Assembly: GCA_025352435.1 (NCBI GenBank)
Contig: JANXTN010000131.1
Location: 1-30,544, forward strand
Origin: Ferruginibacter sp.
GTDB lineage: Bacteria > Bacteroidota > Bacteroidia > Chitinophagales > Chitinophagaceae
Length of the DNA: 30,544 bases
Direction: 5' to 3'
The translations under genes were made by a program, and so were the position numbers. Shown piece by piece: positions 15,559-25,897 of the stretch. Numbering within the stretch: the stretch's first letter is position 1; each line of letters begins with the position of its first letter. The notes beneath the pieces were generated by a model, which did no database searches, was not told the origin of the DNA, and saw only the letters and a list, made by a program, of their open reading frames with translations.

Positions 15559-17313
15559 TTGAAAAAAACAGCTGCATATTGTTTTCTTTGTTGTTTAGCT
15601 TTTACGGCAAAAGCGCAATATTACCTGAGAGGTAGTCTTCGTGACGAAAAAAATAATTATTTGGCTTACGCCAAAGTTTATCTACATTCATCCAAGTCTT
15701 ACTTCGCCTCAGGTACTGACGGAAATTTTGGCATACCCTCAAAAAAATTGCACGATTCTATAACTGTTTCTTTAGCAGGTTACATTTCTCAGACAATGGC
15801 TGTAAAAACAGATTTGTGGAGTGCGGTGGTTTTAAAAGTTACTCCGGAAACTATAATTAAGTACAAACCAAAACTTATTTCTTTCACAAAAGATGCAAAA
15901 GAAACTTCAAGATTCAATCCGTTTATCAGTGATGAGACTTATTTTAAACTTGTAGAAAATGATTTTGTGAAAACTGAAAAATTTCCAACATCAGGTTTTT
16001 CATTAAATGTAAACAAAGCCTCCTATAGCAATGTAAGAAGATTTATAAATATGCAAAGCAGCGTTCCGCCTGATGCAGTGCGTATTGAGGAGATGATTAA
16101 TTATTTTAATCTAGATTATGTGGCCCCTCAGGAAAACAAAACCTTCAACATCAGAAGTTCTATTACCTCGTGTCCTTGGAATACGAGCAACAATCTTCTG
16201 TATATAAAAATTAGCGCACGTCAACTTTCATTAGAAAAAATACCGCCCAGCAATTTTGTTTTTTTAATAGATGTCTCCGGCAGTATGGATTTGCCTAACC
16301 GCCTGCCATTATTGAAGGAGGCGTTTCAATTATTTGTGAAGAACCTACGACCTATTGACAAAATATCTATAGTAACTTATGGCGGTGTAGTAGGTATTTG
16401 GCTTGAGCCTACAAACGGAGATGAAAAAGAAAAAATAAACCACGCCTTAGAATTGCTTACTGCCGCAGGTGATACACCGGGAGAATCTGCAATTGTAGCC
16501 GCTTACAAACTTGCAAATTCCAGTTTTATTAAAGATGGCAATAACAGAGTTATCCTGGCCACTGATGGTGATTTTAATGTAGGCCAAACGTCAGAGAAAG
16601 CATTAGATGAACTGATAATGCAAAAGCGCCAAACAGGTATTTATCTTACTTGTCTTGGAGTTGGTATGGGGAATTTTAAAGATTCAAAATTACAAACGCT
16701 TGCTAAGCGGGGAAATGGTAATTATGCCTACATTGATAATTTGCATGAGGCAGAAAAAGTACTTGTTAAGGAACTTACAGAAACATTATATTCAGTAGCA
16801 GATAACGCTTTTATAAACGTGACATTTGACGATAAGCAGGTGAGTGCTTACAGGCTTATTGGATTTGACAATAACCGGGATGCAATACAGGACAGCAATA
16901 GTGAAATGGAAGGAGGTGAAATGGGAAGTGGCAGCAGCACCATGGCTATATTTGAAATTGCACCTACCCTCAAATGTAACATTGGCAATACTATCGGCAA
17001 ACTTCACCTAAGGTTTCATGAACCTAAAGCACCTGTCGATTCCATGGAGCAGATTCATTTAAACCTTATTTACAATAAAAAAGATAGTGCAACCAACACC
17101 GAAAATTTTGCTGCAGCTGTAACCATGTTTGGCTTAAAATTAAAAGATTCTCCCTATTTAAATAATGCTACCTGGAATGATGTAAAATCATTTTGTATAA
17201 AAGCAGCAGATCCAAAAATATTTTTGCAGAATGATTTTTTAGTATTGATGGAAAAGGCAATGAAAATTTACGACCCCGGCAAGAAAAAAAGAAAAAATAA
17301 AAAAGAAGATTAA
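15559..17313 (+). CDS. VWA-domain protein (YfbK-like) with carboxypeptidase-D-like N-terminus
   Basis: This 584-residue exported protein starts with TTG at 15559; no ATG or GTG lies in frame nearby upstream, and the TTG gives a proper signal peptide (MKKTAAYCFLCCLAF, cleavage near KAQ at 20). Residues ~22-95 form a carboxypeptidase-D regulatory-like beta-sandwich. Residues ~115-200 match the vWF_A N-terminal region, with FSLNVNKASYSNVRRFIN and DAVRIEEMINYF. The VWA domain (~230-405) has a complete MIDAS: D238-V-S240-G-S242, plus ATDGDFNVG. The C-terminal ~170 residues resemble DUF3520. VWA proteins bind metal-dependent protein ligands. The role of this family is not known. A Lys-rich tail (GKKKRKNKK) ends the protein. 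It is separated by 155 bases from hpt and converges on the zinc-ribbon gene. Confidence 0.88.
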   Translation: MKKTAAYCFLCCLAFTAKAQYYLRGSLRDEKNNYLAYAKVYLHSSKSYFASGTDGNFGIPSKKLHDSITVSLAGYISQTMAVKTDLWSAVVLKVTPETIIKYKPKLISFTKDAKETSRFNPFISDETYFKLVENDFVKTEKFPTSGFSLNVNKASYSNVRRFINMQSSVPPDAVRIEEMINYFNLDYVAPQENKTFNIRSSITSCPWNTSNNLLYIKISARQLSLEKIPPSNFVFLIDVSGSMDLPNRLPLLKEAFQLFVKNLRPIDKISIVTYGGVVGIWLEPTNGDEKEKINHALELLTAAGDTPGESAIVAAYKLANSSFIKDGNNRVILATDGDFNVGQTSEKALDELIMQKRQTGIYLTCLGVGMGNFKDSKLQTLAKRGNGNYAYIDNLHEAEKVLVKELTETLYSVADNAFINVTFDDKQVSAYRLIGFDNNRDAIQDSNSEMEGGEMGSGSSTMAIFEIAPTLKCNIGNTIGKLHLRFHEPKAPVDSMEQIHLNLIYNKKDSATNTENFAAAVTMFGLKLKDSPYLNNATWNDVKSFCIKAADPKIFLQNDFLVLMEKAMKIYDPGKKKRKNKKED

Positions 17314-17385
17314 CTATTTATGATGCCCGCATAAAAAAAGCTCTCCTCATTACAGGAAACCTTTTATCTATTAATTATTTAAAAT

Positions 17386-18141
17386 TTATTTCACTTCAAT
17401 ACTCTCGTTTAATTCAGCATCAACTAAAATTCTGCCGCAGTTTTCACATACCATTATTTTTTTACGCAGTTTAATTTCGCTTTGTTTTTGTGGAGGTATT
17501 GCATGGAAACAACCACCACAACTATCTCTTTCTACAGCAACCACCGCTAAGCCATTGCGGTAATTATTTCTGATACGATCATACCCTACCAACAATCTTT
17601 CTTCCACATGACCTCTTGCAGATTCAATATCCTTGCTAAAATGTTTTTCTTCTTTTTCTGTTTCATTAATGATCTTCTCCAACTCACTTTTCTTACCGCT
17701 CAAATTCGCTTCTTTGGTAGCAACAGCTTTTTTTGCAATTTCCAATAATCTTGCTTTTTCACCTATTTCTTCGTTCGCATCTTTTATGTGCTTTTCACAT
17801 AATTTCTCCTCAAGTTGCTGCATTTCTATTTCTTTATTTATCGCTTCAAATTCACGGCTGTTCTTTACATTTTCGCTTTGCTTCTCATATTTTGCAATGA
17901 ATTCTTTGGCTTCTTTAATACCTTCTTTACGAAGATCAATAAATTCTGTAATGCCGTTTATTTCTTCTTCCACGCGGGTTTGACGGGCATGCAATCCTTC
18001 AATCTCATCTTCCAAATCTTTCACCTCCATTGGCAATTCTCCCTTAAGTATATGAATCTCATCAAGTTTGCTGTCAATCTTCTGCAAGCGTACAAGAGAA
18101 GTTAATTTTTCTTCCACTGAAAATTCTTTAACTGCTGCCAT
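17386..18141 (-). CDS. coiled-coil zinc-ribbon protein (CT398/DUF164 family)
   Basis: This 251-residue cytoplasmic protein is mostly a long helical hairpin: residues ~10-185 are charged, heptad-like coiled coil, rich in Glu and Lys. A C-terminal C4 zinc ribbon follows with C208-G-G-C211 and C232-E-N-C235 (zf-RING_7 type). This is the architecture of the CT398/HP0958 family. HP0958 (FlgZ) in Helicobacter binds the RpoN sigma factor and flagellin mRNA, but no general function is known. It follows the Nif3-like gene by 24 bases on the same strand, a gene pair seen in many bacteria, so co-transcription is very likely. Confidence 0.92.
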   Translation of the reverse strand: MAAVKEFSVEEKLTSLVRLQKIDSKLDEIHILKGELPMEVKDLEDEIEGLHARQTRVEEEINGITEFIDLRKEGIKEAKEFIAKYEKQSENVKNSREFEAINKEIEMQQLEEKLCEKHIKDANEEIGEKARLLEIAKKAVATKEANLSGKKSELEKIINETEKEEKHFSKDIESARGHVEERLLVGYDRIRNNYRNGLAVVAVERDSCGGCFHAIPPQKQSEIKLRKKIMVCENCGRILVDAELNESIEVK

Positions 18142-18165
18142 GTTTAATTTTTCTATTTAATGTAA

Positions 18166-19266
18166 TTATGGAACAAAATATTGAACAGGATTGGTATTTA
18201 TACCTGTTTTTAGGAATGCAAAGTTAGGGAATTTATCGCTCAAAAGATCAAAAAGCATGTCTACTGTAAACTGCTCACTTTCATAATGCCCAATATCGAT
18301 CAAGAGCATTTTGCCATCGGCGTCAAAAAAATCATGGTATTTTATATCCGCTGTTATGTAAACGTCCGCTCCTATACCTTTTGCATGATTTATTAAAAAA
18401 CTTCCTGCACCGCCACACATTGCTATTTTCCGGACGGGTTTACCTACAAAAGCGGTATGTTTAATTAGGTTGAGTTGAAAAACTTTGGCTAGCCGGTTGC
18501 AAAGTTCGTTTTCCGTGATAGGTTGTAAGAGTTCACCTACTACCCCACTTCCGGTTCCCTGAAAATAATTTTGAAGTTGGGAAATATAATATGCTACTTC
18601 TTCGTACGGATGAATGGCTTTCATAGCTTTAATAATATTGTATTGGAGCCATGCAGGAAATATGACTTCAATTTTTATCTCGTCAGCATTACTTCTTTCG
18701 CCTATGGTGCCGCTAATGGGTTTAGCATTTTCATTTGGATTAAAACTACCTACACCCGCCGATTTAAAACTGCATTCACTGTACTTTCCAATATTTCCGG
18801 CTCCTGCCGTAAACAAAGCTTCACTAAGTCGTGTCTCAAATTCGGCAGGTACGAATACTTCTAATTTTTGTAACACATCCTTTTTTGGTAGAAGAATTCG
18901 TACATTTTGTAGTCCCATCATTTCCGCAATTTTGCCATTTACACCCGTTATTACATTATCTAAATTGGTGTGTATAGCAAAGATCGCAATGTCATTTTTT
19001 ATGGCTTTGATGATGGTTCGCTCTACATAATTTGAACCGCTTAGTTTTTTTAATCCTTTAAATACAATTGGGTGGTGAGCAATAACTAGGTTACAGTTTT
19101 TATCAATAGCTTCCTGCACAATATCTTCAGTACAATCCAAGCTGATAATTGCACCTGAGCAAACACTATCAATATTACCCGTTATCAATCCTGCATTGTC
19201 ATAATCTTCCTGTAATGATGGCGGGGCAATTGTTTCAAGCAAATTGGTAATATCTTTAATGAACAT
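18166..19266 (-). CDS. Nif3-like dinuclear metal centre protein
   Basis: This 366-residue cytoplasmic protein of the Nif3/YbgI family forms toroidal hexamers with a two-metal site. Metal ligands are visible at H64-H65 (LVIAHHPIVFKGL), in FAIHTNLDN (H99, D103) and in IDIGHYESEQF (H327, E331). The length above 350 reflects a PII/CutA-like domain inserted between the two halves (roughly residues 130-240, containing the FPAWLQYNIIKAMKAIHPYEEVAYY segment), as in many Gram-positive and Bacteroidota members. It is often annotated as GTP cyclohydrolase 1 type 2 homolog, but that activity is poorly supported for the family. It is the first gene of the pair with the zinc-ribbon protein. Confidence 0.94.
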   Translation of the reverse strand: MFIKDITNLLETIAPPSLQEDYDNAGLITGNIDSVCSGAIISLDCTEDIVQEAIDKNCNLVIAHHPIVFKGLKKLSGSNYVERTIIKAIKNDIAIFAIHTNLDNVITGVNGKIAEMMGLQNVRILLPKKDVLQKLEVFVPAEFETRLSEALFTAGAGNIGKYSECSFKSAGVGSFNPNENAKPISGTIGERSNADEIKIEVIFPAWLQYNIIKAMKAIHPYEEVAYYISQLQNYFQGTGSGVVGELLQPITENELCNRLAKVFQLNLIKHTAFVGKPVRKIAMCGGAGSFLINHAKGIGADVYITADIKYHDFFDADGKMLLIDIGHYESEQFTVDMLFDLLSDKFPNFAFLKTGINTNPVQYFVP

Positions 19267-19359
19267 CTTTTGATTGTTTTTATCAGTAATAAAAGTATGT
19301 TGAAATTTATATAATAAAATACATGCACTTAGTTTTTAAAAAACAAACGAACCAAAAGA

Positions 19360-20847
19360 ATGATGAACAATAATGTAAATTATCATCAATACAAAATTGC
19401 CCTCCAAAAAATTGCAGACATAAAATATGCAAGTGCAGTTTTGCAATGGGATCAGGAAACTTATTTACCCAAAAAAGGTAATGATGCAAGGGGCCGACAG
19501 ATAGCTACCCTAAACGAATTGGCGCATGAGAAATTTACAAATAAGCAGTTGGGAGAATTAATGAATGAATTGATACTTTCCGATAAACTTGCAGACAGAG
19601 AAAAAAGAAATGTAACACTCAGTCTGGAAGATTATCACAAAAGCAAGAAACTTCCTTCCTCCTTCGTTCGCAAAATGAGCGAAACTGTAAATAAAAGTTT
19701 TCATGCTTGGGTGAAGGCTCGACATCAAAATTCGTACAACATTTTTCAACAGCCCTTGCAGGAAATCATAGAATTAAAAAAGCAGGAAGCCGATTTATTG
19801 GGCTATGAAAACCATCCTTACAATGCTTTAATAAATGATTACGACAAAGGTTTAACGTCGACAATTCTAGATAAACTATTTGCAAGCCTGCAGCCAAAAC
19901 TTTCTCTTATTCTTGAAAAAATACTGGCAAGTCAAGCAAATGATAATAATATACTTCGTCGGCACTTTGATAAAAATACACAATGGGATGTTGGCATTGA
20001 AATTTTGAAAAGAATGCATTTTGATTTTGATGTAGGAAGGCAGGACATAAGTGAACATCCATTTACAACAAACTTTAGTAGTAAAGATGTAAGAGTAACA
20101 ACAAGGGTAGATGAAAATGATTTCGGCAATATGCTTTGGAGTTGCATACATGAGGGTGGTCACGCATTATACGAACAGGGCTTGCCTGATGAAGAGTATG
20201 GCTTACCATTGGGTGAATATTGCAGCCTTAGCATTCATGAAAGCCAAAGCCGCCTGTGGGAAAATTGTATTGGTCGTGGCTTATCATTTTGGCGACATAA
20301 TTATGCGTTTCTACAGGAAAAATTTCCTGAACAATTTAAAAATAAAACCGTTGAAGAATTTTATGCTACTATAAATAAAGTGCGCCCCTCTCTTATCAGA
20401 ACAGAAGCGGATGAAGTAACCTATCATTTTCATGTGATGATAAGATATGAAATTGAAAAGCTGTTAATAGAAGGAAGTATAAATGCCAAGGATATTTCTG
20501 CATATTGGAACGAACATTACAAAAAATACTTAGGAATAAGCGTACCTGATGATGCCAACGGTTGCCTTCAAGATGTGCATTGGAGCCATGGAAGTTTTGG
20601 GTATTTTCCTACCTATAGTGTGGGAAGTTTATATGCGGCACAGTTTTATTTCGCCATAAACAATTCATTTCCAAATATTGAAGAGCTAATTGCAAATGGA
20701 GATACCCTTACAATTTGGGATTGGTTAAAGAAAAATATTTATAAGCATGGGAGATATTTTAATTCCGAAGAATTGTGCAAACTGGCTACAGGTAGGGAGT
20801 TAGACCCACAATACTTTCTGCAATATTTAGAAAATAAATTTTTATAA
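19360..20847 (+). CDS. M32 family metallocarboxypeptidase (carboxypeptidase Taq type)
   Basis: This 495-residue cytoplasmic enzyme removes C-terminal amino acids from peptides. The zinc site is complete: H264-E-G-G-H268 in SCIHEGGHALYEQGLP, and a third ligand E294 in SIHESQSRLWEN. Other M32 blocks are VLQWDQETYLPKKG (27-40), IRTEADEVTYHFHVMIRYEIE and QDVHWSHGSFGYFPTYSVG near the C-terminus. Length matches the family (about 500). The start is an ATG-ATG pair at 19360/19363 and either could be used. It is divergent from the Nif3-like gene, with 93 bases between starts. Confidence 0.95.
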   Translation: MMNNNVNYHQYKIALQKIADIKYASAVLQWDQETYLPKKGNDARGRQIATLNELAHEKFTNKQLGELMNELILSDKLADREKRNVTLSLEDYHKSKKLPSSFVRKMSETVNKSFHAWVKARHQNSYNIFQQPLQEIIELKKQEADLLGYENHPYNALINDYDKGLTSTILDKLFASLQPKLSLILEKILASQANDNNILRRHFDKNTQWDVGIEILKRMHFDFDVGRQDISEHPFTTNFSSKDVRVTTRVDENDFGNMLWSCIHEGGHALYEQGLPDEEYGLPLGEYCSLSIHESQSRLWENCIGRGLSFWRHNYAFLQEKFPEQFKNKTVEEFYATINKVRPSLIRTEADEVTYHFHVMIRYEIEKLLIEGSINAKDISAYWNEHYKKYLGISVPDDANGCLQDVHWSHGSFGYFPTYSVGSLYAAQFYFAINNSFPNIEELIANGDTLTIWDWLKKNIYKHGRYFNSEELCKLATGRELDPQYFLQYLENKFL

Positions 20848-21091
20848 CGGCAGAAAGATGAGATATTTTACTACAATGGTTTGATTAATTCAAATTTATT
20901 TTTACAAAACATAGAATGTACCAATAATATGTTGTTCTTTAGTTTTTGTGGTAACAATTTCCCAATCAAGTTTTTATTGAAAATAGTAAAAGAATTTATG
21001 CACAAGATTGCTGAAAAGGCAATTTTTATTTAAGAATGTAGTTATAATACGACAAGGTTCCAACATCCTAATTCGAAAAACCAAATATCCA

Positions 21092-24000
21092 ATGAGCTCA
21101 AAAATGCTCGTTAAGCAAATGTGCCTGATCGTACTATTTGTTTTAATGACTTTTTTATCGAAGTCCCAACTGGTTACTCAGTTTAGCGCTACGCCACTTT
21201 CAGGCTGTGCACCTTTTACAGTAAATTTTACTGATCAGTCATCAGGAAATCCAAATTACTGGAAATGGGATTTGGGAAATAACACCGTTTCGTTTCTACG
21301 TAATCCATCTACAATTTATTTAAACCCCGGTATCTACACAATTAAATTAGTAATTCGTAATGCTGCGGGGTCTGCAGATTCACTCACCAAACTACAGTAT
21401 GTAGTAGTTTATGCAAAACCTACAACCAACTTCTCTGCATCTACTTTAACCGGCTGTTATCCTTTAGCGGTAAATTTTACAGATTTGAGTACACCCGGTA
21501 GTGGGACTATTACCAACTGGTTGTGGGACTTTGGAGATGGAAATACATCAACACAACAAAATCCTTCACACATATTTTCATCTGCCGGAACTTATACTGT
21601 ATTGCTGGTTGTAACAAATTCTAAAGGGTGTTCTAAATCTTTTACTAGGTCTAATTACATAACTATAAATAATGGGGTTAAAGCAGCTTTTACTAATTCA
21701 TTTCCTACAAACTGCTCTGCGCCTCAGACTATCAATTTTCAGGACCAATCATCTAGTACGGGTGCTTTTTCCCATCAATGGTTTTTTGGTGATGGTGGTA
21801 CATCTACGCTTGCCAATCCTCAACATCTTTACACCTTGGCAGGAAACTATACTGTTCGACTCATAGTTACTAACTCTACCGGTTGTGTAGATACCGCCAC
21901 ACATGTTAACGCAATTAATGTTGGTGCGGTAAGTGCCGATTTCACTGTACCTGCAATTAATTGTGCAGGTAATACTGTTGCATTCTCAAACACGTCTTCT
22001 CCCACGCCTCAAACTGCTGCGTGGGATTTTGGAGATGGCACAACTTCTAATGTTTTAAATCCATTGAAATCTTATTCTGCTGCCGGTAATTACACCGTTA
22101 CATTAACCTGCAATTTTAACGGATGCCAAGCTTCTCAAACGAAAATAATTTCTGTACTCTCCAAATCTAATGCAGCATTTACCGCAAGTTCGACTACTTC
22201 CTGCAATGCTCCTCTGAATGTAAATTTTTCCAATACTTCTACAGGAAGCGTGAGCAGTGAATGGCTGTTTGGAGATGGGTCCACATCTACTTCCACAAAT
22301 CCAAGCCATACCTACACAGTGCAGGGTAATTTTACTGTCACCCTCATTTCTACCAATGCCAACGGTTGTTCAGATACATTGGTAAAAAAAGATTTTATTA
22401 ATATTCACCCACCTATTGCGGTTATAAATAACTTACCTCAACAGGGATGTGCGCCTCTTTCGGTTACATTTAGCTCAACTGTTACCGGTGGTGATCCGGT
22501 GACTTCATATTTATGGAATTTTGGAAACGGTGTTACTTCTTCAGAACCAAACCCAACTTACACTTTTGCACCGGGCAGCTATGACATACAATTAATTATA
22601 AGCACTGCTAATGGTTGTACGGACACTGTTACTGTGCAGGAGGGTGTAAAAGCAGCTGTTAAACCAATTGCAAATTTTTCTGCTACTCCCAGAGATCTTT
22701 GTGCAAAAATGCCTGTTCAATTTTCCGATTCGTCCACAGGCACAGTAACTACCTGGGATTGGAATTTTGGAGATGGCGCACATTCAACCATACAAAATCC
22801 TATGCATATTTATGAGGATACGGGATTATTTACAATCACTTTAATTGTTGGAAATAACCGCTGTTTCGATACACTTACTTTTCAAAATTATATTCATGTA
22901 AGGCCGCCAATAGCAATTTTCACTGTAACCGCAACCTGTTCAGATAAATACTTTAAAATTTTTACAGATAAATCGCTTGGAGCTGATAGCTGGAACTGGA
23001 ATTTTGGAGATGGCACTACCTCCACTACACAAAATCCCACACACACTTATTCTTCGGTAGGGACTTTTTCTGTTTCACTTACTGTTTATAACACAGTCAC
23101 CGGTTGTGATTATACAAAAACAACCCAAATAAGGGTTGCCAATGAGCAGGCACAGTTTACTGCAACCTCGTTGGAATTATGCAGAAATACTTCAACTACA
23201 TTTATTGCAAGTTCTTTACAGGGATCACCTGCAATTGTTAGTTATGAATGGAACTTTGGGGATGGAAGTTTAGATACGGGCAATAACATTATTCATAGAT
23301 ATGTTCAAAAAGGGTTTTATACGGTTTCTCTAAAAATTACTGATGTAAATGGCTGCACAGATTCCCTTACTAAAATTAATTACATAAAAGTAGTGGGACC
23401 AACTGCAGCTTTTGTTCCGGCCACTCCGGGTAGTTGTTTAAATGCCGCAGTTACTTTTAATGATTTGTCAGTACCCGATATTACCCATCCTATTTCTAAA
23501 TGGTATTGGAATTATGGAGACGGGAAGATTGATTCCCTTACAGCCCCACCCTTTCATCATCTTTACGATACTTCAGGCATTTTTTCTGTATCACTTAAAA
23601 TAAAAGACAATTTTGGTTGCACCGATACTGCAACTCTAAGTAATGCATTAATTATATCTTCACCTTTAGCAAATTATACCACTGTAGACACCCTATCCTG
23701 CCCGGGGAAACCTATAAATTTTCAAGGTCTTTCAACAGGTAACATTGTTAGTTATGCCTGGACATTTGGAGATGGTGGCACTAGCACACAGATGAATCCT
23801 GTACACATTTATAATGCTGATGGAAATTACAATGTTAGCCTTACCGTTACAGATTTTTACGGTTGCACAGCATCAAAATCAATTCCTCAATATATCAAGG
23901 TTAATAGTCCGGTAGCAAATTTTACAGTATCAGATTCTTTTACTACCTGCCCACCATTAATTATGCAGTTTACAAACCGTTCGCAGAACGTGCAATCTTA

Positions 24001-25897
24001 TTTATGGGAATTTGGGGATGGCGGGGGAACCTCCACGGTTTTAAGTCCCCCACATTTTTACAGTTTTGGTGGCACTTTTACAGCAAAACTTACGGTAACA
24101 ACTTACGGTGGCTGTACTGATGTAAAAACAAAACAGATGATGGTAAAAGGTCCACAGGGAACATTTACATATAATCCTATATTAGGTTGTACGCCTTTGA
24201 AATCATCATTTGCTGCAACGACACAATCTCGCCTTTCATTTGTATGGGATTTTAATGACGGTAATACCCTGTACACGACAGATTCTATAGTTTCTCACTC
24301 CTATACAATACCCGGAAAGTATGTACCTAAAATGATTTTAACTGATGCCTTGGGTTGTAATGTACCAATAAGTGGAATAGATACTATTAGAGTAAATGGC
24401 GTTAATACTGCATTTAAAGCCGATACGCTAATAAGATGTAATAGTGGAAACGTAATGTTTACAAATTCTTCATCAAGCAATGAGGCAATCAAAAGCTACA
24501 AATGGAATTTTGGTGATGGAACTTCATCAACTGAATTTCAACCTACACATTTTTATGCAGCTAGAGGATTATATTATCCAACCCTCGTTGCAAATTCACA
24601 ATCAGGTTGTACCGATTCGCTCACTTCTCCTGTTGCAATAAGAGTTGTAAAAATTCCGGAAATATCCACTACACAATCACCTAATGGCTGTGTGCCACTT
24701 ACCATGAATTTTAATGGTACCCTAAGAAACGCTGATACCTCTGCCATTAACTGGCATTGGACCTTTAGCAATCACACCTCCGCAAACGGGCAACTGATAC
24801 TCCCAATTATTTTCAACACGGGAGGTGTTTACAATTATTCACTTACTGCAGTAAACAGCAGCGGTTGCAGAGATAGCGTGTCTGGTTCCTTTGAAGCTTT
24901 TTCAAAACCGATCATACATGCAGGTGAGGATTTAAATATTTGTCAGGGCACTGGTCAAACATTAAGTGCTACGGGAGCACCTTCATTATCATGGTCTCCG
25001 GCTGTCGGTTTAAGTTGCATAAACTGTGCATCTCCAATTGCTACACCAGATTCAACAAGAGATTATACAGTAACAGGAACATCGGCTCAGGGTTGTGTAA
25101 ATACTGATGTAGTAAGGGTTGCTGTAAATTTTCCTTTTAAAATGCAGGGCGGCGTAAGAGATACATTGTGCATGGGTCAATCTAACATATTGACCATATC
25201 AGGAGCTGCTAACTACTCATGGTCTCCGGCAACAGGTTTAAATATTGCTACCGGACCAAAGGTGAAGGCAACACCGTCTGTTTCTACAAATTATATGGTT
25301 ATCGGTAAAGATGCAAAAAACTGTTTTAGTGATACAGCTTATTTCCCGATAAAAGTTTATCCAAACCCAACTGTTTCAGCAGGTGCAAATAAAACAATCA
25401 ATGTTGGTGAAACAATTACATTAACGCCCACCTTTTCTACAGATGTTACAAGTGTAAAATGGTCACCAACCTCCTGGCTTGTCAGTAATAACACGCCATC
25501 AATAACTGTAAAACCAAACCTTGAAACGCAATATAAAGTAACAGTATTAAATCCTGGAGGTTGCACTGCCTCTGCTACCGTTAATATTTTTGTGTTGTGC
25601 AACGGTGCAAATGTATTTATACCGAATACTTTTTCGCCCAATGGCGATGGCAGCAATGAAGTTTTTTACCCAAGAGGAACAGGCTTGTTTACCATTAAAC
25701 AGGCAAGAATTTTTAACCGCTGGGGCGAAGAGGTTTTCGCCCGATATAGTTTTAAGGCAAACGACGAAAGTTTAGGTTGGGATGGTACAAGCAAGGGGCA
25801 AAAACTTGCAAGCGATGTGTATGTTTATATGATAGAAATTTTATGCGATAACAATAGCACATTGGTTTACAAGGGGAACATCGCACTGGTAAGATAG
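21092..25897 (+). CDS. giant PKD-repeat surface protein with T9SS type B tail
   Basis: This 1601-residue exported protein carries 15 tandem PKD modules (residues ~28-1273), recognisable from the repeated W-x-FGDG core and the YTVxLxVTN strand. Each module has a Cys near its start and most have a second in an NGCxDT-like turn. Three Ig-like modules follow (~1274-1502; two contain a WSPA-GL motif). The protein ends in a gliding-motility-associated C-terminal domain (1503-1601) with FIPNTFSPNGDGSNEVF, ARIFNRWGEEVF and WDGTSKG. That domain is a type B signal for export by the type IX secretion system. I start at the ATG at 21092; the frame is open further upstream only from a TTG, and the signal peptide (CLIVLFVLMTFLSKSQ) lies just after this ATG. 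Such proteins are long adhesin-like stalks on the cell surface. The next gene is its likely PorP/SprF partner. Confidence 0.93.
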   Translation: MSSKMLVKQMCLIVLFVLMTFLSKSQLVTQFSATPLSGCAPFTVNFTDQSSGNPNYWKWDLGNNTVSFLRNPSTIYLNPGIYTIKLVIRNAAGSADSLTKLQYVVVYAKPTTNFSASTLTGCYPLAVNFTDLSTPGSGTITNWLWDFGDGNTSTQQNPSHIFSSAGTYTVLLVVTNSKGCSKSFTRSNYITINNGVKAAFTNSFPTNCSAPQTINFQDQSSSTGAFSHQWFFGDGGTSTLANPQHLYTLAGNYTVRLIVTNSTGCVDTATHVNAINVGAVSADFTVPAINCAGNTVAFSNTSSPTPQTAAWDFGDGTTSNVLNPLKSYSAAGNYTVTLTCNFNGCQASQTKIISVLSKSNAAFTASSTTSCNAPLNVNFSNTSTGSVSSEWLFGDGSTSTSTNPSHTYTVQGNFTVTLISTNANGCSDTLVKKDFINIHPPIAVINNLPQQGCAPLSVTFSSTVTGGDPVTSYLWNFGNGVTSSEPNPTYTFAPGSYDIQLIISTANGCTDTVTVQEGVKAAVKPIANFSATPRDLCAKMPVQFSDSSTGTVTTWDWNFGDGAHSTIQNPMHIYEDTGLFTITLIVGNNRCFDTLTFQNYIHVRPPIAIFTVTATCSDKYFKIFTDKSLGADSWNWNFGDGTTSTTQNPTHTYSSVGTFSVSLTVYNTVTGCDYTKTTQIRVANEQAQFTATSLELCRNTSTTFIASSLQGSPAIVSYEWNFGDGSLDTGNNIIHRYVQKGFYTVSLKITDVNGCTDSLTKINYIKVVGPTAAFVPATPGSCLNAAVTFNDLSVPDITHPISKWYWNYGDGKIDSLTAPPFHHLYDTSGIFSVSLKIKDNFGCTDTATLSNALIISSPLANYTTVDTLSCPGKPINFQGLSTGNIVSYAWTFGDGGTSTQMNPVHIYNADGNYNVSLTVTDFYGCTASKSIPQYIKVNSPVANFTVSDSFTTCPPLIMQFTNRSQNVQSYLWEFGDGGGTSTVLSPPHFYSFGGTFTAKLTVTTYGGCTDVKTKQMMVKGPQGTFTYNPILGCTPLKSSFAATTQSRLSFVWDFNDGNTLYTTDSIVSHSYTIPGKYVPKMILTDALGCNVPISGIDTIRVNGVNTAFKADTLIRCNSGNVMFTNSSSSNEAIKSYKWNFGDGTSSTEFQPTHFYAARGLYYPTLVANSQSGCTDSLTSPVAIRVVKIPEISTTQSPNGCVPLTMNFNGTLRNADTSAINWHWTFSNHTSANGQLILPIIFNTGGVYNYSLTAVNSSGCRDSVSGSFEAFSKPIIHAGEDLNICQGTGQTLSATGAPSLSWSPAVGLSCINCASPIATPDSTRDYTVTGTSAQGCVNTDVVRVAVNFPFKMQGGVRDTLCMGQSNILTISGAANYSWSPATGLNIATGPKVKATPSVSTNYMVIGKDAKNCFSDTAYFPIKVYPNPTVSAGANKTINVGETITLTPTFSTDVTSVKWSPTSWLVSNNTPSITVKPNLETQYKVTVLNPGGCTASATVNIFVLCNGANVFIPNTFSPNGDGSNEVFYPRGTGLFTIKQARIFNRWGEEVFARYSFKANDESLGWDGTSKGQKLASDVYVYMIEILCDNNSTLVYKGNIALVR
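21173..24910 (+). repeat. array of 15 PKD modules
   Basis: Fifteen modules of 78-90 residues (average about 249 bp each) follow one another without linkers. Copies differ considerably in DNA and protein sequence, so the array is old. Modules 13 and 15 depart most from the FGDG core (FNDG and FSNH). Confidence 0.85.

Noticed and set aside
21007..21030. Hairpin ATTGC/GCAAT followed by T-rich sequence before the PKD gene
   Set aside because: The stem has only 5 bp with two G-C pairs and there is no gene just upstream needing a terminator, as the carboxypeptidase ends 160 bases earlier.
20929..21033. 34-codon ATG open frame upstream of the PKD gene
   Set aside because: It has no promoter, no recognisable domain and a composition like random AT-rich sequence. 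It could be a leader peptide, but nothing supports this.
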